Shown here piece after piece: positions 9,709-17,718 of a stretch of 64,000 bases of DNA (the first letter of the stretch is position 1; every line of letters starts with the position of its first letter). The notes beneath the pieces were generated by a model. The model saw nothing but the letters and a program-made list of their open reading frames with translations, made no database searches and was not told the DNA's origin. A program made the translations under genes and the position numbers. Location: NCBI RefSeq assembly GCF_016741935.1, contig NZ_JAERRG010000034.1, positions 1 to 64,000 on the forward strand, written 5' to 3'. This stretch comes from Streptomyces endocoffeicus (GTDB taxonomy: Bacteria > Actinomycetota > Actinomycetes > Streptomycetales > Streptomycetaceae).

Positions 9709-11154
9709 TCAGCGCGGGCTCCCACGCGCGGCGTCGGGTTCGGGGCGGCCGTCGGCGGTAGGGCGCCGGGTCAGGCTGAGGACGAGTCCGGCCAGGGGGA
9801 GTGCCGCGAGCACGGCGAGGGCCATCGGCGCCGGCACGATACCGGACAGACCCGCGACAGCGGCCGGACCGATCCCGCCGCCCAGGGCGTTCATGAAGTT
9901 GAGCAGGCCCTGTGCGGTGTGGCGGTCGTCCGCGGCGACCAGGTCCGGCGCGAGGCTCACCAGTACGGCTTGGGCGCCGGCGAACCCGCACACGGTCAAG
10001 GCCGTGCCGATGACGATCGGGATCGGCCCGGTGGAGATCGCGACCACGAGCACGCCGATGACGGTGAGTGCCGCAAGCCCGGCCGACACCTGCCAGCCGG
10101 TGAACCGGTCGGTCAAGGTGCCGACCAGCCGCCCGGCCAGCACCGAGCAGGCGGCGGCCGGGACCAAGAGCACGCCGGCTTCCAGGGGGCCACCGCCCGT
10201 GGCCTGCTCGATCAGGGACGGGGCGCGGAACAGCACCCCGTAATAGCCGGCGAAGACGGTCCCGCCGATGAGCCCGGCCGCCAGGAAGCCGCGGGAGGCG
10301 ATCACCCGCCGAGGCACGAACCCGTCGGGCGTGCTTCGCACGCGCCGCCACAGCCCCACGGCGGCGAGCGCCCCGGCGGCAGCCACGACGAGCGTGATCG
10401 GAGCGGGCAGGCCGACCGAGTGTGCCTGCAGCAACGTGATCAACGAGCCGGCGAATACCGACAGCACGGCCGCGCCGACGATATCGAGTGGCCCGGTCGA
10501 GCCGTTTCGCTCGCCGCTACCGCTCCGCGTCAGCGCGCGCCTACTCGGCAATGCGGCCAGCAGGAGGGGCAGGGCGAGGACCGGGATCGCGAGCACGGCA
10601 CGCCACCCGAGCCATGCGGTCACCGCCCCGCCCAACAGTGTCCCGCACCCCGACGCCGTCGCGCTGGCGGCCGCGATGATTCCCAGGGCGCGGATCCGTT
10701 GCCGCCCGGGAAGGGCGGTGGCCGCGGCAAAGACGGCGATCACGGTCGCGCCCGCCCCGGCGCCGCCGATCAGTCGGCCGACGATCACGACGGACAGTGT
10801 CGGCCCGGCTCCGGCGAGCACGGAGCCCGCGGCGAGCGCCACGACCCCGGCGACGAGGACCTGGATGGGGCTCCAGCGGACCAGCAGCCGACCCGCGACC
10901 GGCATCGCGAGCGCGGAGGTCAGCGACCACGCGGCGAGAATCCATGCGGTGGCCCCGAACGGCACCGCCAGTGCGCGGCCGATGGCCGGCAGGGCCACCG
11001 ACGGCGCTCCCAGTGCCACGTACATCGGCAGCACCAGCATCCCCAGAGTCAGCCCCAGCCGACGCCCGTCCGGGGCGTCGATTCGCTCCGGTGCCGGGGC
11101 CCCTGCAGACGGGATCGTCTGCGGCGTCGTCCCCTGCCGAGTATGTCGTGACAT
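9709..11154 (-). CDS. MFS drug-efflux transporter (DHA2/EmrB-QacA-like)
   Basis: A 481-residue major facilitator with about 13-14 hydrophobic helices. Helix 1 is preceded by a 30-residue cytosolic lead. Motif-like GRLIGGAGAGATVI (helix 4) and GCGTLLGGAVTAWLGWR (helix 5) point to proton-driven export of drugs or metabolites. The stop is about 50 bases from the epoxide hydrolase start, so the two are plausibly one transcript. It is divergent from the CGNR regulator gene across 51 bases that hold a GTAACGTTAC palindrome, which suggests control by that regulator. The exported compound is unknown. Confidence 0.9.
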   Translation of the reverse strand: MSRHTRQGTTPQTIPSAGAPAPERIDAPDGRRLGLTLGMLVLPMYVALGAPSVALPAIGRALAVPFGATAWILAAWSLTSALAMPVAGRLLVRWSPIQVLVAGVVALAAGSVLAGAGPTLSVVIVGRLIGGAGAGATVIAVFAAATALPGRQRIRALGIIAAASATASGCGTLLGGAVTAWLGWRAVLAIPVLALPLLLAALPSRRALTRSGSGERNGSTGPLDIVGAAVLSVFAGSLITLLQAHSVGLPAPITLVVAAAGALAAVGLWRRVRSTPDGFVPRRVIASRGFLAAGLIGGTVFAGYYGVLFRAPSLIEQATGGGPLEAGVLLVPAAACSVLAGRLVGTLTDRFTGWQVSAGLAALTVIGVLVVAISTGPIPIVIGTALTVCGFAGAQAVLVSLAPDLVAADDRHTAQGLLNFMNALGGGIGPAAVAGLSGIVPAPMALAVLAALPLAGLVLSLTRRPTADGRPEPDAARGSPR

Positions 11155-11172
11155 GCTAAAGCTCCTTTGGGT

Positions 11173-11182
11173 GTAACGTTAC
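11173..11182. promoter_or_regulatory. Palindromic operator candidate in a divergent promoter
   Basis: GTAACGTTAC is a perfect 10-base palindrome in the 51-base gap between the MFS gene and the CGNR gene. Its AT-rich centre stands out in GC-rich DNA. It is the best candidate binding site for a repressor of the exporter, probably the CGNR protein itself. Confidence 0.5.
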
Positions 11183-11205
11183 GGAGCAGTTAGGAGATAC
11201 GTCAA

Positions 11206-11808
11206 ATGCGGGATGCGTATCACAGCCCATTGGTGGTCCAGACGCCATTGGTGGTCCAGACGGCCGTCGACCTGGCCAACACCTTGAGGCCGATCAAGGG
11301 AGAGGACGCGCTCGAGACCGTGGAGCAGCTCCGGGACTTCCTTGACGACCATCCCGCGGCCCAGCCTCCGAGTTCGGCCGCGAACCAAGGGACCGGTCCG
11401 CGGCATCTCACCCGCGCCGACCTGGCGGAAGTCCGCGCGTTGCGCGAAACGGTGCGTGAGGTGCTCGAACGGGCGAACGCGGACGCGGTCGAAGCTGCGG
11501 CTCTGATCAACGACGGTCTGCGTCGCAGCCGCGCCACCCCGGTACTGCGCCACGAGGACGACCGCTGGTGGACTGAGGTGACGTCCGATACCGACCGCTG
11601 CTCGGCGCACCTTGCCGCGACTACGCTCAGCGCACTGGCCTCCGTGATCGCCACGCTCGGTGCCGCTCGTCTCGGCGTATGTGCCGGGCCGACCTGCCGG
11701 GCCACCTTCGTGGACCTCTCGCGCAACGGCTCGAAGCAGTACTGCACCCGAACCTGCGCACATCGGGCCAGCGTCGCGGCCTACCGGAGCCGGCGCAGCC
11801 CGCGTTGA
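11206..11808 (+). CDS. CGNR zinc-finger/ABATE-domain regulator
   Basis: A 200-residue protein. The N-terminal ABATE-like region (AVDLANTL near residue 21) is the predicted ligand-binding part of this family. The C-terminal zinc-finger runs from CAGPTCRATFVDLSRNGSKQ to YCTRTCAHR, with four cysteines placed as in CGNR fingers although the name-giving motif is CAHR here. Such proteins often act as one-component regulators of an adjacent transporter. The divergent MFS gene and the palindrome between them fit that. An 18-base tandem duplication near the start (11227-11262) repeats PLVVQT in frame, which may alter the N-terminus. Confidence 0.82.
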   Translation: MRDAYHSPLVVQTPLVVQTAVDLANTLRPIKGEDALETVEQLRDFLDDHPAAQPPSSAANQGTGPRHLTRADLAEVRALRETVREVLERANADAVEAAALINDGLRRSRATPVLRHEDDRWWTEVTSDTDRCSAHLAATTLSALASVIATLGAARLGVCAGPTCRATFVDLSRNGSKQYCTRTCAHRASVAAYRSRRSPR

Positions 11809-11837
11809 TACCCCAGTCCGAGAACGGGGTTGTCACG

Positions 11838-12081
11838 CCGCGTAGGCGCGTTGGCGGCGGCAGTGAGTGGCAGTCCCGGGCTCGGGCCTGATGCCGTCTG
11901 CGCCACTGCGACCAGGCCGGCCGGTGCGACGCGACGATGACCGGTGCGAACAGCAGCACCGCAACCACGCCGAACCTCACTGACCGTCAACGGGATCATG
12001 TCCTCCGGAGGTGGGGGGCGGCCCTCGACGGCGGCGGTGACCGCGAGAACGGCCAGCGCCGCCATGGCGAGAGTGACCCAC
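11838..12081 (-). pseudogene. IS701-like transposase, C-terminal remnant
   Basis: On the minus strand one frame reads LAMAALAVLAVTAAVEG and then MIPLTVSEVRR. A frame change near 11975 continues with SHRPAWSQWRRRHQARARDC. The order IPLT-EIRR, then WS-WRRRHQARAR near the stop, is the C-terminal signature of IS701-group transposases common in Streptomyces. Only about 75 residues remain and the frame is broken. The remnant ends six bases from the Tn3-type repeat at 12087, so that end probably inserted into this IS. Confidence 0.6.
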
Positions 12082-12086
12082 CGGTG

Positions 12087-12137
12087 GGGGTCCCAGCAGT
12101 ACTCGCGACAAAAACAACAGAGTAGGCCCTGACCTGG
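12087..12137 (+). repeat. Tn3-type terminal repeat, copy B
   Basis: These 51 bases match 5934-5984 in direct orientation at about 44 of 51 positions: GGGG start, AGTACTCGC, an A-rich core ACAAAAACAAC, then CCCTGACCTGG. It sits 71 bases from the resolvase gene end and is read as the left terminal repeat of a second, related Tn3-family element whose right end is missing. Confidence 0.7.
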
Positions 12138-12207
12138 GGTTCTGATCTCCCCCGAGTTGTGGTGGCCATGCGGCGATGCGCCGGCGGCGGGATCGTGGCG
12201 GTGCTGA

Positions 12208-12893
12208 TCACGGCCGAGGGACGGGAGCGGCTTGGTCGTCGTGCTCGCGGAGCATGCGCAACACGGTGGCAGGTGAGGGGTGCTCGCCCTTCTTCTTGCC
12301 GGTGGTGATGATGAGCTTGGCGGCGGTGTCGCGCAGGCTTAGGCCCTGCGCGCGCAGGCGGAGGGCGGTCTCCAGCATGTCCGGGTCGGTGACGGCGGCG
12401 TCGCCGATGGTCTTGCCGCGTTCGCGGGCGGATTCGTGGCCGTCGAGGGTACGGTCGCGGATGTATTCGCGTTCCATGCCGGACAGCGCGGCGAGTACGG
12501 TGAAGACAACGCCGGAGGGGTCGTGCGAGCCTTTCAGCTCACCGGCGAGGAACTCCAGGCCGATGTCGCCGGCCTTCAGCTCCTCGGCGGGCATCACGAG
12601 TTCGATGCCGCGGCCGAGCCGCTTGTGCTCGTGGACGACGAGGGTGACGTTGATGCCGGAGGTGCGCATCTGCCGGGCGAGGGTGACGGCGGCCTCTAGC
12701 CCGGGGCGCGTGCGGGCGCGGGTGGAGATCTTCTCGGAGAAGATGCGGGTGACCCCGGCCTCGGCGAGCGCGTCGAGCCGGGAGTCCAGGGACTGGCGGG
12801 CGGTGGAGGCGCGTGCGCAGCCGATGCGGGGGTGCCCGGTCGGCTCGGCGCCGGTGGTGCGGGGCCGCGGTAGCTCGATCGGGGGTTGCTCAC
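12208..12893 (-). pseudogene. Serine recombinase (Tn3-type resolvase), frameshifted at codon 2-3
   Basis: The coherent protein begins QPPIELPRPRTTG and has the serine-recombinase block RIGCARASTARQSLDSRLDA, where Ser of AST is the catalytic residue and Cys replaces the usual Tyr. It continues with FSEKISTRA, VVHEHKRLGRG, LAALSGMEREYIRDRTLDG and a C-terminal HTH region. No start codon exists in this frame. A GTG at 12893 (GTGAGC, then AACCCCC) lies one base out of register, and one extra C would give an uninterrupted protein of 228 residues. The loss of one base right after the start therefore probably silences it. Resolvases of this type split Tn3 cointegrates. It lies beside terminal repeat copy B. 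Confidence 0.75.
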
Positions 12894-13149
12894 GCTGCCG
12901 GACGGGGACGGGCGACCTTGCCTGGACCCGGACGATGCCCGGGCGAAGCCCTACGGCGACGTTGACGAACCGGCGGCCACGCTCGCGGTGGAGTTGCCGC
13001 GTCCGGAACCTCCGTCGATCTTCGACGCCACACCTACTCGCGTGAGTTGGCGGGACACCTCGTCGATCTACCTTCGCGGGCAGCAAGACCGGACCATCGC
13101 GACTCCACTTCCGGACCGCTTCGCCGGGCGTTGCTCTCGCACGGTGGCG

Positions 13150-13636
13150 GCCCCGGAGTCCGAGGGATGCGGGGGCGGAGGCGGTCACGGCGGGCGCAGT
13201 TCACCGAGGGCGACGGTCCGGAGGCCGGGCACTGCAGACGCACGGCTCCTCTGCTGTCAGGACCCTGCTTGGTTTTGAGGTAGTGCGGCTCGCGGGCGGT
13301 GATGTGGTCGGTGAGCCGCTGGTTGTCGTGGATTTCGCGTACGGCTTTGTCATCCGGTTGGTGGGTGGTGTGGACGAGCGTGGCGGGCATGTGGGGGCAG
13401 GCGAGGAATCCGTCGATGAGTAGGGCGCCTCGCCAGCTGCCTTGCTCGCCGCGGTCGTTGACCTTGTAGTCGAGGGCGCGGCGGTAGCCGAGGCGGCGTA
13501 CGGGGATCTGGAAGTGCTCGGGAGAGCAGCCGGTGTAGGCGCGGTCGGCCGCGCAGGTGCCTGTCGGCAGCCCGAGCTTGGCCAGTTCTTCCAGGGCGAG
13601 GATGGCGTTGCGGCCCGTCTTCCCGTACGCGGCAAG
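13150..13636 (-). pseudogene. DDE transposase remnant (actinobacterial IS)
   Basis: One minus-strand frame reads CAADRAYTGCSPEHFQIPVR, then LGYRRALDYKVNDRG and, farther on, LQCPASGPSPSVNC. DRAYT-(C/E)-PE and the QCPASGPSPTVNC block are hallmarks of an actinobacterial DDE transposase group. The N-terminal part is missing at about 13636, where a sugar-permease fragment begins on the other strand, and the C-terminal part fades into low-complexity sequence after IPRTPG. It is a remnant without complete catalytic residues. Confidence 0.65.
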
Positions 13637-13644
13637 ACCGCCAC

Positions 13645-14150
13645 GATGACGCACTGCTGATGATCTCGTTGTTCCCCACCGTCGCGCTCGCCGCACCCCT
13701 GTATGTCCTCATGCGCGATATCGGCTGGCTCACCAGCTACCAGGGACTGATCGTGGTCTACACCGCGCTCAACTTGCCCTTTGCCATCTGGATCCTGCGC
13801 AACTACATGCTGTCCATCCCCAGGAAATGGAAGAGGTCGCCTGGCTGGACGGCGCCAACCCACTGCGTACGGTGATCAGCATCATCCTTCCCCAAGCCGC
13901 GCCCGGCATTTTCACCGCCGGCATCTTCACGTTCGTCGCCTGCTGGGCCGAGTTCCTCATGGCACTCACCCTCGACAACGACGACCAGCACCGCACCATC
14001 CCGGTCGGCATGGCCCTGTTCGGCGGCCAGTTCACCACCCCCTACGGCACCGTCTTCGCCGCCGTTACCGTCGCCGTGCTGCCCATCGCCCTCATCGTCC
14101 TCGTCTTTCGCCGGGCCATCGTCTCTGGGCTGACCGCAGGCGCATCGCTC
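13645..14150 (+). pseudogene. Sugar ABC transporter permease (MalG-type), 5'-truncated and frameshifted
   Basis: The first frame reads LFPTVALAAPLYVLMRDIGW and NLPFAIWILRNYM. Near 13822 a one-base change shifts reading to EEVAWLDGANPLRTVISIIL, the EAA loop that contacts the ATPase, and on through IFTFVACWAEFLMAL to FRRAIVSGLTAGA, the usual C-terminus of CUT1 carbohydrate permeases. The first half of the protein is lost at the transposase junction near 13640, and the natural stop has been lost by fusion to downstream DNA. No companion ABC genes are present, so this is an orphan fragment. Confidence 0.78.
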
Positions 14151-14172
14151 GAGCGGCACCTCCTCGATCGGT

Positions 14173-15005
14173 TCATCGCACTGGTCCGGTTTGCATCGCC
14201 TGTGTGCCCACGACGGTCATCAGCGCGAGCTTCTCGGCGGTGTCGGTCCCGGCGCGTGGGGTGAACCAGAGCAACCGCTGGCGGCCGTCCTCGCTGAAGA
14301 GGCTGAGGCAGTTGAGGTCGAGCATGCCAACAGTGGGGTGGACGATCCGCTTGCGCTCGTCTCTGCGCACCTCCACGTCCTGGTCGGCCCAAAGCGCCTG
14401 GAACTCCGGCGACTGCTGCAGCAGCTCGTCCACCAGCTTGGTCGCCTCGGCGTCGCCTGGGCTGCGTCGCCCGACTGCCGCGCGCAGGTCGGCAACGAAC
14501 GAGCGTGACTGCGGGGCGAGGTCCTCCTGCGGGTAGATCTGCCGCGAGGCGGGGTCAGTGAACCATCGGTAGATGAAGCTCGCCGCGCGGCCGTGGTGCA
14601 CGGACAGGTCGCCGAGCATCGCGATGGCGAGCGGGTTCTGGACCAGAACGGTGTGCAGGTCGGTGCTCACCATCGCCGGGGTCCCGTCGATTCGTGTCAG
14701 CAGGTCGAGCATCGCGGGGTGGACGTGTGACGCCGTCCCGCCCTGGTGCGGGATCAGGCGGTTCGCCAACCGGTAAAGATGGTCGCGTTCGTCGCGACTG
14801 AGGCGCAGGGCACGGGCGAGCGCGGCGAGCATCTGGTCGGAGGGCTGCGAGCCGGCACCGCGCTCGAGCTCGGTGTAGTACTCCACCGAGGCGCCGGCCA
14901 GAACGGCGACCTCGTCGCGACGCAGACCGGGGACGCGGCGCGGCGGATCCGCTCGCGTCGCGAACGCAGGAAGCCACCGAGTTCGGAGTACCTCGTGTTC
15001 GACAT
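14173..15005 (-). pseudogene. XRE/MmyB-type regulator, frameshifted in the HTH region
   Basis: The gene should start at the ATG at 15005 (MSNTRYSELGGFLRSRRERI). Near 14944 the frame is lost and about ten residues are missing. The rest continues in another frame with RRVPGLRRDEVAVLAGASVE and YYTELERGAGSQPSDQ (the HTH), then an MmyB-like ligand-binding domain (LVQNPLAIAMLGDLS, FIYRWFTDP, HPTVGMLDLNCLSLF). These proteins pair an XRE HTH with a MLTR-type sensor domain and usually control a divergent oxidoreductase. An SDR gene does start divergently 101 bases away. As read, the DNA-binding domain is split, so control of that gene is probably lost. Confidence 0.8.
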
Positions 15006-15106
15006 GGGCACAGCCTCCCTGGGCGGCGCCGTTGGCGCCAGGGGATGTCGTCCCCACCTTCGCAAGCAACTGTCGCGGGCCCGCGCCGCGCCACAGAGTG
15101 GACGCC

Positions 15107-15868
15107 ATGAACACCTCACTCACTGACACACTCACTGACTCCGGCGCATCGCCGGTCGCTGGAAAGACGGTCCTGATCACCGGTGGCACGAGCGGGATCG
15201 GCGCCGCGACCGCTCGGCTCCTGCTCGTGCGTGGCCACCGGGTCGCCGTCACCGGGCGCGACCCTGGTCGGCTCAAGGCCTTCCTCGACGAAGTCGGCCA
15301 CGCGGACCGCGTCCTGGGCCTGGTAGCAGATGCCTCCGACTGGGACTCCACGAACACGGCGGTCACCAGCACGGTGGAGCGCTTCGGGTCGCTCGACGCG
15401 GCAATCGCGAACGCAGGCGGCGCGTCCGCGGATCACTTCCGGACGGGCGGTGCCGGCGTCATCGACGGCGGCGATCCGGAGCTGTGGGCACCGATGGTAC
15501 TCGCCAACGTGCTCGGCCCGGCTCTGCTGGCCAAGGCGACCCTGCCCCACCTCGAGCAGTCCCGCGGCCGGCTGGTGCTCATCGGCAGCGTGGCCGGAAT
15601 CAAGAACAGCCCGGGCAACCTCTACTCCGCCACGAAGTGGGCAGTGGTCGGCTTCGCCGAGAACCTCCGCCTGCACGCCACGACCCGCGGTATCGGAGTC
15701 ACGGTCGTGAACCCAGGCATGATCGACACCGCGTTCTGGCACGGCCAGGCTCCCCCCATCGCGATGAGCCCGGATTCGGTGGCCGAGGCGATCGGCTTCG
15801 CGCTCGACCAGCCGGCAGGCGTCGACCTCAACGCGGTGACGATCCGTCCGATCGGCCAGCCCGTCTGA
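15107..15868 (+). CDS. Short-chain dehydrogenase/reductase (SDR)
   Basis: A 253-residue cytosolic NAD(P)-dependent oxidoreductase. The ATG at 15107 was chosen over an upstream frame extension because the Rossmann motif follows at the right distance. Classical SDR landmarks are present: TGGTSGIG (cofactor binding), NAGG (the NNAG-like strand), a catalytic Ser in IGSVAG, and YSATK (catalytic Tyr and Lys). The sequence VNPGMIDTAF matches the usual PG motif. It is divergent from the broken XRE regulator gene, its likely former controller. The substrate is not predictable. Confidence 0.92.
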   Translation: MNTSLTDTLTDSGASPVAGKTVLITGGTSGIGAATARLLLVRGHRVAVTGRDPGRLKAFLDEVGHADRVLGLVADASDWDSTNTAVTSTVERFGSLDAAIANAGGASADHFRTGGAGVIDGGDPELWAPMVLANVLGPALLAKATLPHLEQSRGRLVLIGSVAGIKNSPGNLYSATKWAVVGFAENLRLHATTRGIGVTVVNPGMIDTAFWHGQAPPIAMSPDSVAEAIGFALDQPAGVDLNAVTIRPIGQPV

Positions 15869-15955
15869 CTCCAGGCGGGCAGCGTCGGTGGCCGGCTAAA
15901 GGTCGAGGCCTCCCGATGATGAAGGTCCTACACGCCTCATCCAGAAGACCTCGAA

Positions 15956-17267
15956 TTGTCCGGCCCTACTTTCGCCCGCCCTGACCTGACCACGTTCTGC
16001 CGCCTGGACGAACTCGGGCTGGTCGTGACCGGCCAGCGCCTTGACCCTGGCCGTGCGGTACTGGCTTGCAAGGGCGTCGAGCCGGACGACTGGTGCCGCC
16101 GCTGCGGCAGCCAAGGCGTACCGCGCGACTCGGCGACCCGACGGCTTGCGCACGAGCCGTTCGGTTGGCGACCGACGACGCTGCTGCTCACGATCCGCCG
16201 CTACCGCTGCGCCGGCTGCGGGCACGTGTGGCGGCAGGACACCAGTCGCGCGGCCGAGCCGAGGGCGAAGCTGTTTCGTCGCGGGTTGCGGTGGGCACTG
16301 GAGGCGATCGTGGTGCAGCACCTGACCGTGGTCCGGATCGCCGAGGCGCTGGCGGTCGCGAGGAGCACCGCGAACGACGCCGTGTTGGCCGAGGGCAAGC
16401 GGGTGCTGATCAACGACCCGGCCCGGTTCGACGGCGTGAAGGTCATGGGGATCGATGAGCACGTCTGGCGGCACACCCGCAAGGGCGACAAGTACGTGAC
16501 CGTCATCATCGACCTGACCGCGATCCGTGACGACACAGGCCCTTCTCGGTTGTTGGACATGATCGACGGCCGGTCCAAGCAGGCGTTCAAGACCTGGCTG
16601 GCCGACCTCGACCCGGCGTTCCGGGACGCGGTCGAGGTGGTCGCGAAGCACGGCTTCACCGGCTTCAAGACCGCCACCACCGAGGAACTACCACACGCGG
16701 TCGCGATCATGGACCCGTTCCACGTCGTCCGCCTCGCCGGCGACGCACTGGACCGCTGCCGACGCCGGATCCAGCTCGCCACCTGCGGACACCGCGGCCG
16801 AGCCAGCGATCCGCTCTACAAGTCCCGACGCACGCTGCACACCGGCGCCGACCCGCTCACCGACAAACAGAAGACCCGCCTCGAGGAGCTGTTCGCCAAC
16901 GAGGACCACCTGCGGGTCGAAGCCACCTGGGGCATCTACCAGCGGATGATCACCGCCTACCGCGAACCCGACCGCAGCGCCGGCCGCAAGCTTATGCAGC
17001 AACTGATCACCTCGCTCAGCAGCGGTGTTCCTCGCGCGCTGACCGGGCTGGTCACGCTCGGCCGGACATTCAAAAAAGCGGGCCGCCGACGTGCTCGCCC
17101 ACTTCGACCGACCCGGCACGTCCAACGGTCCGACGGAGGCGATCAACGGACGGCTGGAACACCTACGCGGCTCGGCGCTCGGCTTCCGGAATCTGACCAA
17201 CTGCATCGCCAGATCGCTGCTGGAGACCGGCGAGTTCAGACCGCGACTACACCCTCGAATGGGATGA
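15956..17267 (+). pseudogene. ISL3-family transposase, frameshifted in an A-run
   Basis: From a TTG start, the N-terminal zinc-ribbon reads CRRCGS and CAGCGHVWRQ, followed by an HTH and the DDE core with GIDEHVWRHTRKGDKYVTVI (first Asp) and AIMDPFHVVRLAGDALDRCR (second Asp). At 17072-17077 a run of six A residues throws the frame. One A fewer restores AADVLAHFDRPGTSNGPTEA, which has the catalytic Glu, and the C-terminus ETGEFRPRLHPRMG before the stop at 17265-17267. The restored length would be 436 residues, normal for ISL3. A single-base expansion of the homopolymer is the simplest explanation. Clear terminal repeats were not found. Confidence 0.85.
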
Positions 17268-17300
17268 GCCCCTTGAGGCCTCGGCCGCCCTGCCCGGCGC

Positions 17301-17383
17301 CGTGCACGACTCAAGGCCGCCCGAACCCACGGCATCATCGACGCCCTCACCGAGGCGGGCCCGGCCTGCTGGGCGGACAAATT
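17301..17383 (+). pseudogene. IS5-family transposase fragment
   Basis: One short frame reads RLKAARTHGIIDALTEAGPA and then CWADK. This is the internal block of IS5-group DDE transposases, where the residues before a conserved ADK-AYQG motif read DLKAAR-GII-AL. Both ends are cut. It directly follows the ISL3 gene and is only a marker of past insertion. Confidence 0.5.
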
Positions 17384-17445
17384 GAGGTTGGCAAAGGCTC
17401 AATGAAGGACATCCAGGGCCATACAGCCTGCGGAGTGATCGCCGG

Positions 17446-17613
17446 TTACCGCCCGGCGAGGTCCTTCTCCTCCAGGATCTTCCGGTCGAGCAGGACCCGT
17501 CTGATCCGCTCACTGATGTTGAGGCCAAGACGATTGTCGAGCGTCTCGTACGTTTCGAGGAGGTAGAGTCCCTCGTCGCGAGATTCCACCAGAAACTCAA
17601 CCCCCGGAAGCAT
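17446..17613 (-). CDS. Small hypothetical protein (55 aa)
   Basis: An ATG at 17613 begins a 55-residue charged peptide: MLPGVEFLVESRDEGLYLLE, then TYETLDNRLGLNISERIRRV and LLDRKILEEKDLAGR before a TAA stop. The amphipathic, low-repeat composition looks like real protein rather than frame shadow, and TAA is a rare stop in this DNA. It could be a short protein or the tail of a longer lost gene. No family was recognised. Confidence 0.4.
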   Translation of the reverse strand: MLPGVEFLVESRDEGLYLLETYETLDNRLGLNISERIRRVLLDRKILEEKDLAGR

Positions 17614-17623
17614 GATGGCCCTC

Positions 17624-17641
17624 ACGCCTTTGGTAAGGCGT
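17624..17641. terminator. Perfect hairpin, terminator-like
   Basis: ACGCCTT, a TGGT loop and AAGGCGT form a perfect 7-bp stem. A second copy of the CCTTTGGT motif follows at about 17661. There is no T-run. It lies between the small ORF on the left and the end of the epoxide hydrolase gene on the right, and could end transcription of the latter. Confidence 0.3.
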
Positions 17642-17718
17642 GCTGCACCCCCAGCGCCTTTGGTCGATTCAATGAAGCCCGAGTGATACGCGTGCGCTCC
17701 TGAGCTCGCGCGTTGGCG

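Noticed and set aside
17072..17078. Programmed -1 frameshift at A AAA AAG in the ISL3 gene
   Set aside because: The motif looks right, but the second frame requires +1 or -2, not -1, so a base insertion is a better explanation.
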